Below are positions 34,028 through 46,400 of a stretch of DNA of 64,000 bases, piece after piece. The translations under genes and the position numbers were made by a program. Origin of the DNA: Brasenia schreberi (Eukaryota; Streptophyta; Magnoliopsida; Nymphaeales; Cabombaceae); the NCBI GenBank assembly GCA_036023115.1, contig JAYKKT010000076.1, forward strand, positions 434,001 to 498,000. Reading direction: 5' to 3'. The notes beneath the pieces were generated by a model that was not told the origin of the DNA, made no database searches, and saw only the letters and a list, made by a program, of their open reading frames with translations. The first letter of the stretch is position 1; the number at the start of each line of letters is the position of its first letter.

Positions 34028-34372
34028 AAACTGAAAGACTTAGGGTCGCCCAAAGCCCAGTAAAAGCAAAAACTCGCCAAGTGCATGATTTCCAAAGTTT
34101 TCAAACACCTATTCATTCAAAAATCGAATTTGAGTTTAACTTGTTCAAACAAAGTCTCTAAGCGTACAGACTGACCCTTGCGCATCGGTGCAAGAAGGTC
34201 TGCGACGTAAAGATCCCGCTTGCCTACAATCGCCCTTTCAAAAGTCAGATATTTCAAAACTACTTCGCTAGTTTGAGTAAGCTAGCTGGCACGCCCTAAA
34301 AGTGAACGTAGATTGCGAAAAGATTCGCTCCAGTCCTAAGAAACCCAGAGTCAAAGATTTTTTGTGTCTACA
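34028..34372 (+). repeat. LTR J: 3' end of a diverged, I-type LTR
   Basis: This 345-bp stretch aligns with the end of LTR I (62045-62391), includes both U5 hairpins and ends GTGTCTACA. Its beginning lies on the other side of the B/D insertion, left of the window. It is itself inserted in LTR K; the site should be GCACC (34373-34377). Confidence 0.8.
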
Positions 34373-35390
34373 GCACCTGCCTATGTCTTTCTTTTTATGC
34401 TTTTTAGGGCCAACTAGGTGTGTGCGCAAGTGACCTAAGTTGGGCGATTTTTGTACGGGAGTGTGGGGCTTGCTTTGATGCAATATGCGTCCTAACTCGT
34501 AGTATGGCAAAAATGCAATGCAAACTCACACAACTCCAAAGGAAAAACCCGAATTTGAAAGACAATGCAGAAGGGAAATGACTTAATGTAAATTGCAAAA
34601 GGGAAATATGGCTATATCTTAAGAGCGGAAAGGCTCAATTGTGCAAGTGTGTGTCGTGTATATATGGAAAGACTACTCACACAGTTGAACCTTAAAACCC
34701 AAATCTTAAAGACATAGCGGAAGGGAACTACTTATAATATATATGGGCCTGAAGGTCGCCAACGTGTGCGTGGGTGTTGTGTGTATATGTAAAGACAACT
34801 CACACGACTTGTAATGTAAACCCAAATAGAATTACAATATGGCCCTTATTAGGGTCTTGGGAATAAGAGCGAAAGCTCAATGTGTGTGAGTGTGGAATTG
34901 AAAGACCACGCACACAACTTGAATTAAAAACACCCAAATGAAATTGCAATACGGCCCTTACTAGGGTCTTGGGAGTAAGAGCGAAAGCTCAATGTGTGTG
35001 CATGTGGAATTGAAAGACCACGCACACAACTTGAATTAAAACACCCAAATGAAATTGCAATACGGCCCTTACTAGGGTCTTGGGAGTAAGAGCGGAAACT
35101 CAATGTGTGTGAGTGTGGAATTGAAAGACCACGCACACAACTTGAATAAAAACACCCAAATGAAATTGCAATATGGCCCTTACTAGGGTCTTGGGAGTAA
35201 GAGCGAAAGCTCAATGTGTGTGAGTGTGGAATTGAAAGACAACACCCACAACTCAAGTTAAAACCCATGCAGCTGAATATAGATATGTATAACTATATCT
35301 TAGGAGCTATTAAGGCCCGTGTGTGTGCCAAAATGGTGTGCAGCTAAGAGCGGAACGACTCAAGTGCACGTGTGTGTTTTTGTGCCAAAC
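34373..35390 (-). repeat. LTR K, left part
   Basis: Read on the minus strand this matches LTR L around 49560-50400, with 110-bp-type repeats at 34740-35260. It is cut on the left by J and on the right by element F. The 114-codon ORF in it only reflects the repeat period. Confidence 0.8.
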
Positions 35391-38300
35391 TGTAGACGCG
35401 CGAAAAATCCCCGCCTCTTCGCCTCTTTCGTGGCTTGGAGTGGTTCTTTATCGTGCGTCTAAGGCCTATGTATACAAATAGGGCGTGCCAGCTAGCTTAC
35501 TTAAGCTAGCGAAGATATATCAACACTGACTTCTAAACGTGGCGACTGTGAGCAAGTGAGCTCTTGTCGTCGCAGACCTTCTTGCACCGATGCGCAAGGG
35601 TCAGTCTGTACGCTTTTGCAAAAATCGAGTTTTAGGGAGAAAGTCTACGAAACGGTTCGAGGTGTCTATTTCGGGTCTTTAAGATGCGATTGCATGTTTT
35701 AGATCACGTGGATTTGCACGTGCCTAAGTCTTTTCTTTTATCCCTTTTTGGGTCGCCTAGTTTGTGTGTTATGAACACTCCACTACATGGGCGAATTCGA
35801 GCGGGGGTTGCTTCGATGCAATATGCGTCCTACCTCGTGGTATGGCGTAGATGCAATGCAAACTCACGCTACTCCAAAGGGAAAACCCGAAATGTAAAGA
35901 CAATGCTGAAGGGAAATAACAGAAGGGAAATAACCGAAGGGAAATAACCGAAGGGAAATAACCGAAGGGAAATATGTATATATCTTATGTATATGAGCCC
36001 TTACTCGGGTCTTTCAAATAAGAGCGAAGGCTCAATGTGGGTGCGTGCTTGAATTGAAAGACTTACACACACGACATGAAATTAAACCCAAATATAAATT
36101 GCAGTATGGCCTTGACTAAGGTCTTGGGAGTAAGAGCGAAGGCTCAATGTGTGTGAGAGTGCTTGAATGGAAGTACTACACACACGACATAAATGAAACC
36201 CAAATATAACTGCAATAAGGCCTTTACTAAGGTCTTGGGAGTAAGAGCGAAGGCTCAATGTGTGTGAAAGTGCTTGAATTGAAAGACTTACTCACACGAC
36301 AAGAAATGAAACCCAAATAGTATAGGTCGGCCCTTACTTGGGTCTTTCAAATAAGAGCGAAAGCTCAATGTGTGTGAGAGTGTTTAAATTGAAAGACTTA
36401 CTCACACGACATGAAATGAAACCCAAATAGTATAGGTCGGCCCTTACTTGGGTCTTTCAAATAAGAGCGAAAGCTCAATGTGTGTGAGAGTGTTTAAATT
36501 GAAAGACTTACTCACACGACATGAAATGAAACCCAAATAGTATAGGTCGGCCCTTACTTGGGTCTTTCAAATAAGAGCGAAAGCTCAATGTGTGTGAGAG
36601 TGTTTAAATTGAAAGACAACACACCCAACTTAAACAAAACCCTTCGGAAATGAAATATATACGTACACTTATATATTAGGGGCTGATTAGGCCCGTGTGT
36701 GTTCAAAATTGTGCACGACTAAGAGAGTGCACGTGTGTGGTTGTGCCAAGCCACGTTATTACAAGCGGGGGGAGACTATGCTCCGTTATTACAACCCCGT
36801 ATCAAATTGAATTTCAAGCAAGTATACGACTAAAGACCGAGTTTAGACACTTACGAGTAGCTGGTCCGTAGAGGTCTTGCTTGAGCGTGGCCTTGGCTTT
36901 GGGCTGCAAATGGGAGCTCCGCGAAGGTGTGTGACCAAGGGTGCTGGCCGGCTGCAAATGGGGCGCGGGATGGACGCCTCGAAGGGGACCGGTGGCAAGT
37001 AGGCGGCACCTCCAAGTAGGGAGTTTAGAGTGGCTGACTAAGTGGGTCTTAGGGTCACTAGGGAAGTTAGGTACTAAGGGAAAACTGGCCCTAAAAGGTG
37101 AGTTAGTGGGAAGGCCAAATAGGGCACCTAGGGGGGTCGGCCGAATGGGAGATGGTGGCTAAGCGGTGGCCAGCCACTTGGGTTATCCTAGGTTCGGCTA
37201 GGCTTAGATGGTGGCGGCAAAGAGGTTGAGCTAAGGGGAAGATGGGTGGCTAAGAGTGGAGGGGTGGTAGAGAGTGGCTTTGAGGGAGTTAAGGGGACTT
37301 ACCGAATGGGGAGGAGTGGCGGATGGAGTGGGAGAGTGGCGGGCAGGTGGCTGTCGGCCGGTGGAGTTGGGGGAAAGGTGGTGACGTCCAGCTGGGGGGG
37401 CAGTGATGGTGACGTGGGAGAGGGAAGGTGGCGGAGCAGGTGGCGGCTGGTGGAGGAGCTGGAGCTGCTGGGAAGACGGATGAGAGATGGGAGAAGGAGA
37501 GGGCCCGGCTGGGTGGTGGAGTGGTTCCCACTTGGAAAACCCGCCCACAATGAGGGGGGTTTAAATAGGGGATGGGTAGGTCGGTTAGGGCTGGGTTGTG
37601 GGTAGTGGTTAGGTGGTTTAGGTAGGGTAGTATGTAGATAAGGTGGGCTGGATGGGATTGGGCCAGATTTTTTTAAACTAGGGGTTTGGGAAAATCATGG
37701 GCTAAGGGTGGTTTAGGGGTTTAGGGCTAGGTTAGGTGGTTGGGTTTTAGGGTGAGGTTTAGTGAGCTAGGTTAGGTGGTTTAGGCTAGGTTTAGGCTAG
37801 GATTAGGGAAATTAATCTAGGTTTAGGGAAGGATTAGGGGAGTGGGTTAGGTGATTAGGTCGGGATTAGGCCGGGATTAGGGAAGTGGGTTAGGTGATTA
37901 GGTTCAGATTAGGGGTGGATTAGGGGTTTAGGCTAGGTTTAGGCATTTTGGGTTAGGTTTAGGTGAGGGAGCTCCCTTAGCATGGCCCATAGACCTTGAT
38001 CACCCCATGTTGGTGCAGCCCTAGGTTAGGTTTTAGCTAATTACAAGCTTAAACCCACTCAATTAGGCTAACCCACATGATTAACCCAAACTTGACACAC
38101 AAGTCAAGCTTAATACAACACTCTTGATATTTTTCACCCCCACTCTCTCTCATGCCCAATATCCCACGTGAATTTCAAGTGGGCCCCACCTCCATTTATG
38201 AGAAGGTGATGTGGGCCATGGATATGGATATTGGATTGGATCTCTGGATCCAAATCCAAACCCAAATCCACATATGGGTTTGGATTGGAATCTGGATATA

Positions 38301-38800
38301 TATGGTCCAGATCCAATCCAAACTGAACTCTGACTCCTTCGGGTTGGGTTCGAGACGGACGATTCGTGCGGGGCCTGACAGCATCAGTGCTCCGTCTGCG
38401 TTGGGTCTTCGCCAACATGGTCGCCCGCCTCCGTTTCTGCCTTCCGGAGATGACTTCAAATGATATTTTGGTAAGAACAGGGTCTTGGACGTTCGAGATC
38501 CTGGGGTGTGAATCAGATACAAGAGTTGCTGCGCCGGGCTTGACAGGTGCTCCGGTTCCGGGCTCTTCTTGGCTCTCCTGGTCCTGTCTTGATCGGGCCA
38601 AGCCACTTCGGGGTTTCAAAACATGTTTTAAAAGGGTTTTCAAAAGCTATATCATATGTTTTTGAAAGATAAAGTTTAAAACATATATACAGGGTTGTCT
38701 GGAAGGCTCCTGGGTTTCCAGACTCAAAATGGCCCTTTGGGGGCTGCTTGTATAAAACCAGATTCGTTTAAGAAATTCGTGGGATTTCGGGGTGTTTACA
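35391..38800 (-). repeat. 3' LTR of element F
   Basis: It runs from TGTAGACGCGCG to GTGTTTACA next to the polypurine tract (38805-38813). It has six 110-bp repeats (36000-36620), five 14-bp repeats, the CCTAA-rich tract (37680-37960) and a TATA box at 37560-37567. It is closest to LTR A. Confidence 0.95.
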
Positions 38801-39976
38801 GATGCCCCTCTTTGGCCTTGTCCAAATAGATTTGGATAAGGGCAAAGATGACAAACACCCCTTTTAATGTATCCCTAGATCTAGCCACGAAGAATATGGG
38901 ATCGTCCCATTTTAGCAAAATCTCAATTTTACAAACTCTGGTAGGAGGAGATATCACGCCAAAGGGTTCACTTATGGAATCTGGTCCTAAATGGGATCAT
39001 GTTCATGCAAGTACCATGCGTGGAATGCAGATGACATGGGTGTGGTGCCACCAGTGGCGACCTCCCAGAGACCAGGTGTGGTCGAACTCTAGAGACTTAC
39101 AAGGCCTACTGCTCCAAGTGAGCAAAAAAAAACCCTATGCTGTTCGATGTTCGGTTTTTAAAACTTATTTACAAACTATTTACAAAAAGGACAATTGTCT
39201 TGAGCCTCGATCCTAAGGATCTCGAGCTCTTCGTGCTTGCCTTTGTTTGAGTCTTAACACTCGCTTATCTAGCGGAGGTTTTATAAGAAAACAAGCTTTA
39301 TTTCAAATTCCTACGCCTTACTCGAAAGGTCGAATTCTCAAACAAGATGAAATTCAAGTAAGTAAATCCTATTTTTACTTTAGGATTCCTCGAAATGAAC
39401 CATGCTTTAGCTTGGGATAAGCCAGGGATGGGAAAGAGATACCACGGTCCCTTCTGAAGCGTCCCGTGGTTTGAGGCACAGAAGGCGGAAAACTGCTCTT
39501 TTTGAGCTTTTTGGCCTCTTTTTCCTTTTTTTCCATAGAGGGTCTCCCTTTGGGAGTATTTTTTCTTTAATCCCTCTTTTTATAAGAGAATCGATTTTTC
39601 TTTTTGAAGTCTGGTTTCTTTCTTTTGGAAAGAGACTTTAAATGGGAAATTCCCTTTTGATTTTGGGCCTGTGTTTTCCTTTTGGAAGGAGAAGAGAAGA
39701 GGGGAGGACTTATCCCAAGCCTACACTCGATCCATTCCAGATCAGCCTATTTAGAAATAGCACGTACTACTTGCAAGTATCTTGCTATGTTGAACTAGGC
39801 CTTTCTTTGTAAGATGAAGGATTTTGAAATGTAACCACGATTTTGAAAACTCCACTCTTTCACAAGTGCGAATTCTCTCACTCAGGGTCACACGAGTTCG
39901 CCTTTGCACCTTATTCACATGTCTCAGGGCAGCTATCCCTTTCAAATTTTCGAAAAACTGGAATTTAATCCAGATC
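38801..39976 (-). other. 3' UTR of element F
   Basis: It includes the polypurine tract and the hairpin string with closing repeats at 39410-39421 and 39709-39720. A 77-codon ORF (39751-39984) overlaps the pol stop, as in A. A run of A (39125-39132) replaces sequence seen in A. No other gene is visible. Confidence 0.75.
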
Positions 39977-42900
39977 CTACACATGATACTTCTTTAAGTA
40001 TTGAATATTGATAGGATCTGCTAAATTCCTACATTCTACATCGATCAACCAATACGAATTGTTCGTAGTGGTTGCTCGCACAGCATAGGGTCCATCCCAG
40101 TTGGGGCGCCACTTGCCTAGGGGGTGTGGGCCACGATGGTGGATGGTTTTCAAGACCAGATCCCCCACTTCAAAGTGGCGAGGTCTCATGTGTTTGCTAT
40201 AATGTCGGGCTATCCTTTGCCGGTATGCACGAGCATGATCCATGGCAAGGAGTCGCCTCTCATCTAGCAAATCTAGTTCGGCCATCCTAGCATGCTGAAG
40301 CGTCTCTAGGGGGAGGTCGAGTGCAATGGATGTATGGAATGAATGCAGTTGGGTATGAATGGGAAGAATGGCGTTTGTGCCATAGACCAATTCGAATGGT
40401 GTGGCATTCGTGGGAGTCCGGATGGAAGTCCTATAAGCCCATAAGGCTTCATCCAGCTTCTCATGCCACCTCCTACCCTTCTCTAAGGTCTTCTCAATGA
40501 TACCAATGAGAGTCTTGTTTGTGGCTTCGGCTTGGCCGTTGCCTTGAGGGTAGTAGGGCGAGGAGAAGTGGTGAGTTATGCCATACGTGTTGCACAACTT
40601 AACCATCCGCTCGTTCTTGAATGGGGTACCATTATCAGACACCAGGTCTCGTGGAACCCCAAATCGAGCCAAGATATTCCTCCGGATGAAAGCCACCACA
40701 TGTTGCCCCATTACATTCGTTAGGGAAATGGCTTCCACCCACTTGGAGAAATACTCCGTGGCTGCTAAGATAAAACGATGCCCATTCGAGGCCTTTGGGA
40801 ATATGGGGCCTACAATGTCAAACGCCCACATGGTAAATGGCCAGGGGCTGACCACGGAATGCAATGCAGATGAAGGGATATGAATGGCGTGCCCATGCAC
40901 TTGACATGGATGACACTTCCTAACATGATCGTGACAATCCTTTTTCAGGGTGGACCAAAAATAACCCCCTCTAAGTATTTTCATTGCCATCATGTTGGCG
41001 TTAACATGACCTCCACATTCTCCATCGTGGAACTCGTGCATCACTATCCTAGCCTCCTCTAGGTCGATACACCTAAGCAGAATGCCGGTAAAACTCTTTT
41101 TGTATAAGACCCCACCCAGAATGGTGTATCGGGTCGAAATCTTACGAATGAATGCCCTATCTTTGGATGTGGCATCCTCGGTGAATCCCCCATTTTCTAA
41201 AAATTGTTTTATGTCATAGAACCAGGGTTTTTCAATAGACTCTGGGTTGTTTTGGCAAATATCCAAGTCGTGTGTGGATGGATGGGGCGCATGCCACATT
41301 TCCAAAGATCTGGTCCCTGAAATGGGATCGACCTTCAGGGCTGAACCCAAGGAGGAGAGGGCATCGGCGATGCCATTGTCCTCTCTTCCCACGTGTGTGA
41401 GCTTACACGACTGGAAGGATTGGACCAATCGAGTGGCCAACTCGTGGTATGGAAGTAGTTTCTCATTACGTACTTGCCAAATTTTTAAAACCTGATTTAT
41501 GACAAGGAGCGAATCTCCAAAGACCTCGATGCATGATGCCCCTAGAGTTTTCGAAATCCTTAAGCCTTGTATGAGTGCTTCATACTCAGCTACGTTGTTG
41601 GAACATTCGAAATCTAATCGGACTGCTATGGGAATCTCACCCTTTTCAGGGGAGATTAGGATGATCCCGGCACCAGCCCCTCGTTGGTTTCGTGCCCCGT
41701 CGAAGTGCATCTTCCACACTTGGTTTTCGAAAGAATTTGCCAAAATGTGGTGTTGAAAATGGTTTTGCAATATGCCTTCATCAGGCATTTCGACAAGAGT
41801 GGGATATGCGTCCTCCAAGGGGAAGTTAGCCACGTAATCTGCTAGGGCTTGCCCCTTAACGGAGATCTGGTGATGGTACTTTAGATCATACTCCATTAGA
41901 AGGAGTTGCCATTTGCCCAATCTACCTGTGAGAATGGGTTTTTCGAACAAGTGCTTGATTGGATCAAGCTTGGACACTATCCAGATCTCATGATCTAGGA
42001 AGTAGTGTCTGAATTTCTGGCAGGCCCAGACTAGGGCCAAGCACGTCTTCTCCATGGCTTGATAATTTCGTTCATAAGCCAAGAGATTTTTCGAAATATA
42101 GTAGATGGCATACTCCTTATGGGTGTCATCCTCGTATTGAGCCAACAGGGCTCCTAAAGCGTTTACATGCACGGAGATGTATAATAAAAGCGGTTTTCCT
42201 TGCTTTGGAGGATTCAAAACGGGGGGATTAACCAAGTATGCCTTTAGTCTCTCGAAGGACTTTTGGCATTCGTCATCCCATAAGAATTTCGTACCCTTCC
42301 TCAACAGTTTGTTGAAGGGTTCGCATCTAGTTGCCAGATTCGATATGAATCGGCGCACAGATTGTAATCGACCCTGGAGGCTACGGACTTGGGTGAGATT
42401 GGAGGGTGGAGCCATGTCTATGATGGCTCGACACTTAGAGGGGTCGACTTCTATTCCCCTTTGGCTTACCATAAAGCCTAGAAGCTTTCCTGATTCTACC
42501 CCGAACACACATTTTTGAGGGTTTAGCTTTACTTTGTAAAGCCTAAGCCTTTCGAAGATTTTTTGTAAACATTCGATATGGGTGCATCGGGTTTTGGATT
42601 TTGCCAAGAGATCATCTACATACACTTCTACAAGCTCGTGAATTTGATCATGGAAGATCGTGTTCATGGCTCGTTGGTATGTTGCGCCGGCATTTTTCAA
42701 ACCAAAGGGCATGACTGTATAGCAGTACGTGCCCCATGGGGTTGTGAAGGCGGTCTTACCCTGATCTCGTGGGCTTAGTTTGATTTGATTATAGCCTGAA
42801 TAGCCATCCATAAATGAAAACATTTCATGATTTGCAGTACTATCGACTATCAAATCTATGTTTGGTAAAGGATAATTATCCTTTGGAGTGGCTTTATTCA

Positions 42901-43450
42901 GGTTTCTGAAATCGATGCATATTCGAATTTTCCCATTGGTTTTTCGAACTACAACGATATTTGACAACCAATCAGAATACGCAATGGGTTTTATAAATCC
43001 GGCTTTTAGCAGATCTTCTAAACCCTCTTTGACTTGCGTGTGTACATTCGGGTGTATTTTCCTAAGCTTCTGCTTTATTGGTTTTACACCTACATCTAAG
43101 GGAAGACGATGCTCGACTATGCTGGGATCTATGCCCGGCATGTCTTCATACGTCCATGCAAACACATCTAAATAGGTTCGTAAAAATGCAATGAATGCTA
43201 ACTTTTCAGTTTCATGCAAGCATGCGCCTATTTTGATGGTTTTGGGATTGGAAGCATCCCCTAGGTTCACCTCTACGAAATCTCCTCCTACTGATTGGGA
43301 AGGTCTTTCAAAATCGAGAATTCTATGAAATTCTGGGAGCTCAGAAGTGGGATCTTCCTCAAGGGGATCCACTTCTGGGCTTCGATCATTCTGGGCTTCG
43401 ATCAATCTCTGTAGACGCGCGAAAAATCCCCGCCTCTTCGCCTCTTTCAT
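39977..43450 (-). CDS. Pol of element F: intact RT, RNases H and integrase
   Basis: An uninterrupted 1157-codon frame. Its first 14 or so codons lie in the 5' LTR; the ATG at 43450 exists only because this LTR has an A where the other has G. Domains: acidic linker; RT with YVDD at residues 277-280; a first RNase H without the leading Asp; a second RNase H with D584 in FDGA, then E, D and D in place; an integrase with HHCC and D878, D939, E975 (35 residues between the last two), ending KYHV. The usual first 100 or so residues, gag and protease are missing. Enzymes could be intact, but without gag and with no primer-binding site the element cannot move by itself. An alternative start further in is possible. 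Confidence 0.88.
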   Translation of the reverse strand: MKEAKRRGFFARLQRLIEAQNDRSPEVDPLEEDPTSELPEFHRILDFERPSQSVGGDFVEVNLGDASNPKTIKIGACLHETEKLAFIAFLRTYLDVFAWTYEDMPGIDPSIVEHRLPLDVGVKPIKQKLRKIHPNVHTQVKEGLEDLLKAGFIKPIAYSDWLSNIVVVRKTNGKIRICIDFRNLNKATPKDNYPLPNIDLIVDSTANHEMFSFMDGYSGYNQIKLSPRDQGKTAFTTPWGTYCYTVMPFGLKNAGATYQRAMNTIFHDQIHELVEVYVDDLLAKSKTRCTHIECLQKIFERLRLYKVKLNPQKCVFGVESGKLLGFMVSQRGIEVDPSKCRAIIDMAPPSNLTQVRSLQGRLQSVRRFISNLATRCEPFNKLLRKGTKFLWDDECQKSFERLKAYLVNPPVLNPPKQGKPLLLYISVHVNALGALLAQYEDDTHKEYAIYYISKNLLAYERNYQAMEKTCLALVWACQKFRHYFLDHEIWIVSKLDPIKHLFEKPILTGRLGKWQLLLMEYDLKYHHQISVKGQALADYVANFPLEDAYPTLVEMPDEGILQNHFQHHILANSFENQVWKMHFDGARNQRGAGAGIILISPEKGEIPIAVRLDFECSNNVAEYEALIQGLRISKTLGASCIEVFGDSLLVINQVLKIWQVRNEKLLPYHELATRLVQSFQSCKLTHVGREDNGIADALSSLGSALKVDPISGTRSLEMWHAPHPSTHDLDICQNNPESIEKPWFYDIKQFLENGGFTEDATSKDRAFIRKISTRYTILGGVLYKKSFTGILLRCIDLEEARIVMHEFHDGECGGHVNANMMAMKILRGGYFWSTLKKDCHDHVRKCHPCQVHGHAIHIPSSALHSVVSPWPFTMWAFDIVGPIFPKASNGHRFILAATEYFSKWVEAISLTNVMGQHVVAFIRRNILARFGVPRDLVSDNGTPFKNERMVKLCNTYGITHHFSSPYYPQGNGQAEATNKTLIGIIEKTLEKGRRWHEKLDEALWAYRTSIRTPTNATPFELVYGTNAILPIHTQLHSFHTSIALDLPLETLQHARMAELDLLDERRLLAMDHARAYRQRIARHYSKHMRPRHFEVGDLVLKTIHHRGPHPLGKWRPNWDGPYAVRATTTNNSYWLIDVECRNLADPINIQYLKKYHV
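43373..43404 (-). repeat. 16-bp tandem duplication at the F deletion junction
   Basis: TTCTGGGCTTCGATCA occurs twice, head to tail (43373-43388, 43389-43404), followed by ATCTC and then the LTR. The sequence comes from pol, near the HENDQSPEV segment. In a normal element a primer-binding site and gag would follow the LTR here. The duplication looks like filler from an end-joining or template-switch repair. Confidence 0.8.
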
Positions 43451-46400
43451 GGCTTGGAGTGGTTCTTTATCGTGCGTCTAAGGCCTATGTATACAAATAG
43501 GGCGTGCCAGCTAGCTTACTTAAGCTAGCGAAGATATATCAACACTGACTTCTAAACGTGGCGACTGTGAGCAAGTGAGCTCTTGTCGTCGCAGACCTTC
43601 TTGCACCGATGCGCAAGGGTCAGTCTGTACGCTTTTGCAAAAATCGAGTTTTAGGGAGAAAGTCTACGAAACGGTTCGAGGTGTCTATTTCGGGTCTTTA
43701 AGATGCGATTGCATGTTTTAGATCACGTGGATTTGCACGTGCCTAAGTCTTTTCTTTTATCCCTTTTTGGGTCGCCTAGTTTGTGTGTTATGAACACTCC
43801 ACTACATGGGCGAATTCGAGCGGGGGTTGCTTCGATGCAATATGCGTCCTACCTCGTGGTATGGCGTAGATGCAATGCAAACTCACGCTACTCCAAAGGG
43901 AAAACCCGAAATGTAAAGACAATGCTGAAGGGAAATAACAGAAGGGAAATAACCGAAGGGAAATAACCGAAGGGAAATAACCGAAGGGAAATATGTATAT
44001 ATCTTATGTATATGAGCCCTTACTCGGGTCTTTCAAATAAGAGCGAAGGCTCAATGTGGGTGCGTGCTTGAATTGAAAGACTTACACACACGACATGAAA
44101 TTAAACCCAAATATAAATTGCAGTATGGCCTTGACTAAGGTCTTGGGAGTAAGAGCGAAGGCTCAATGTGTGTGAGAGTGCTTGAATGGAAGTACTACAC
44201 ACACGACATAAATGAAACCCAAATATAACTGCAATAAGGCCTTTACTAAGGTCTTGGGAGTAAGAGCGAAGGCTCAATGTGTGTGAAAGTGCTTGAATTG
44301 AAAGACTTACTCACACGACAAGAAATGAAACCCAAATAGTATAGGTCGGCCCTTACTTGGGTCTTTCAAATAAGAGCGAAAGCTCAATGTGTGTGAGAGT
44401 GTTTAAATTGAAAGACTTACTCACACGACATGAAATGAAACCCAAATAGTATAGGTCGGCCCTTACTTGGGTCTTTCAAATAAGAGCGAAAGCTCAATGT
44501 GTGTGAGAGTGTTTAAATTGAAAGACTTACTCACACGACATGAAATGAAACCCAAATAGTATAGGTCGGCCCTTACTTGGGTCTTTCAAATAAGAGCGAA
44601 AGCTCAATGTGTGTGAGAGTGTTTAAATTGAAAGACAACACACCCAACTTAAACAAAACCCTTCGGAAATGAAATATATACGTACACTTATATATTAGGG
44701 GCTGATTAGGCCCGTGTGTGTTCAAAATTGTGCACGACTAAGAGAGTGCACGTGTGTGGTTGTGCCAAGCCACGTTATTACAAGCGGGGGGAGACTATGC
44801 TCCGTTATTACAACCCCGTATCAAATTGAATTTCAAGCAAGTATACGACTAAAGACCGAGTTTAGACACTTACGAGTAGCTGGTCCGTAGAGATCTTGCT
44901 TGAGCGTGGCCTTGGCTTTGGGCTGCAAATGGGAGCTCCGCGAAGGTGTGTGACCAAGGGTGCTGGCCGGCTGCAAATGGGGCGCGGGATGGACGCCTCG
45001 AAGGGGACCGGTGGCAAGTAGGCGGCACCTCCAAGTAGGGAGTTTAGAGTGGTTGACTAAGTGGGTCTTAGGGTCACTAGGGAAGTTAGGTACTAAGGGA
45101 AAACTGGCCCTAAAAGGTGAGTTAGTGGGAAGGCCAAATAGGGCACCTAGGGGGGTCGGCCGAATGGGAGATGGTGGCTAAGCGATGGCCAGCCACTTGG
45201 GTTATCCTAGGTTCGGCTAGGCTTAGATGGTGGCGGCAAAGAGGTTGAGCTAAGGGGAAGATGGGTGGCTAAGAGTGGAGGGGTGGTAGAGAGTGGCTTT
45301 GAGGGAGTTAAGGGGACTTACCGAATGGGGAGGAGTGGCGGATGGAGTGGGAGAGTGGCGGGCAGGTGGCTGTCGGCCGGTGGAGTTGGGGGAAAGGTGG
45401 TGACGTCCAGCTGGGGGGGCAGTGATGGTGACGTGGGAGAGGGAAGGTGGCAGAGCAGGTGGCGGCTGGTGGAGGAGCTGGAGCTGCTGGGAAGACGGAT
45501 GAGAGATGGGAGAAGGAGAGGGCCCGGCTGGGTGGTGGAGTGGTTCCCACTTGGAAAACCCGCCCACAATGAGGGGGGTTTAAATAGGGGATGGGTAGGT
45601 CGGTTAGGGCTGGGTTGTGGGTAGTGGTTAGGTGGTTTAGGTAGGGTAGTATGTAGATAAGGTGGGCTGGATGGGATTGGGCCAGATTTTTTTAAACTAG
45701 GGGTTTGGGAAAATCGTGGGCTAAGGGTGGTTTAGGGGTTTAGGGCTAGGTTAGGTGGTTGGGTTTTAGGGTGAGGTTTAGTGAGCTAGGTTAGGTGGTT
45801 TAGGCTAGGTTTAGGCTAGGATTAGGGAAATTAATCTAGGTTTAGGGAAGGATTAGGGGAGTGGGTTAGGTGATTAGGTCGGGATTAGGCCGGGATTAGG
45901 GAAGTGGGTTAGGTGATTAGGTTCAGATTAGGGGTGGATTAGGGGTTTAGGCTAGGTTTAGGCATTTTGGGTTAGGTTTAGGTGAGGGAGCTCCCTTAGC
46001 ATGGCCCATAGACCTTGATCACCCCATGTTGGTGCAGCCCTAGGTTAGGTTTTAGCTAATTACAAGCTTAAACCCACTCAATTAGGCTAACCCACATGAT
46101 TAACCCAAACTTGACACACAAGTCAAGCTTAATACAACACTCTTGATATTTTTCACCCCCACTCTCTCTCATGCCCAATATCCCACGTGAATTTCAAGTG
46201 GGCCCCACCTCCATTTATGAGAAGGTGATGTGGGCCATGGATATGGATATTGGATTGGATCTCTGGATCCAAATCCAAACCCAAATCCACATATGGGTTT
46301 GGATTGGAATCTGGATATATATGGTCCAGATCCAATCCAAACTGAACTCTGACTCCTTCGGGCTGGGTTCGAGACGGACGATTCGTGCGGGGCCTGACAG

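Noticed and set aside
34924..35268. 114-codon minus-strand ORF with repeated peptide
   Set aside because: It only mirrors the 110-bp LTR repeats, whose period happens to be divisible by three here.
39977..43450. Plant pararetrovirus or retrovirus-like insertion
   Set aside because: Domain order RT-RNase H-RNase H-integrase with LTRs and target-site duplications is that of Ty3/Gypsy; no movement, coat or env gene is present.
43703..43966. 87-codon ORF found identically at 35684-35947 and 43703-43966
   Set aside because: Identity is only because the two F LTRs are nearly identical; the frame is antisense to the element transcript and is broken in other LTRs.
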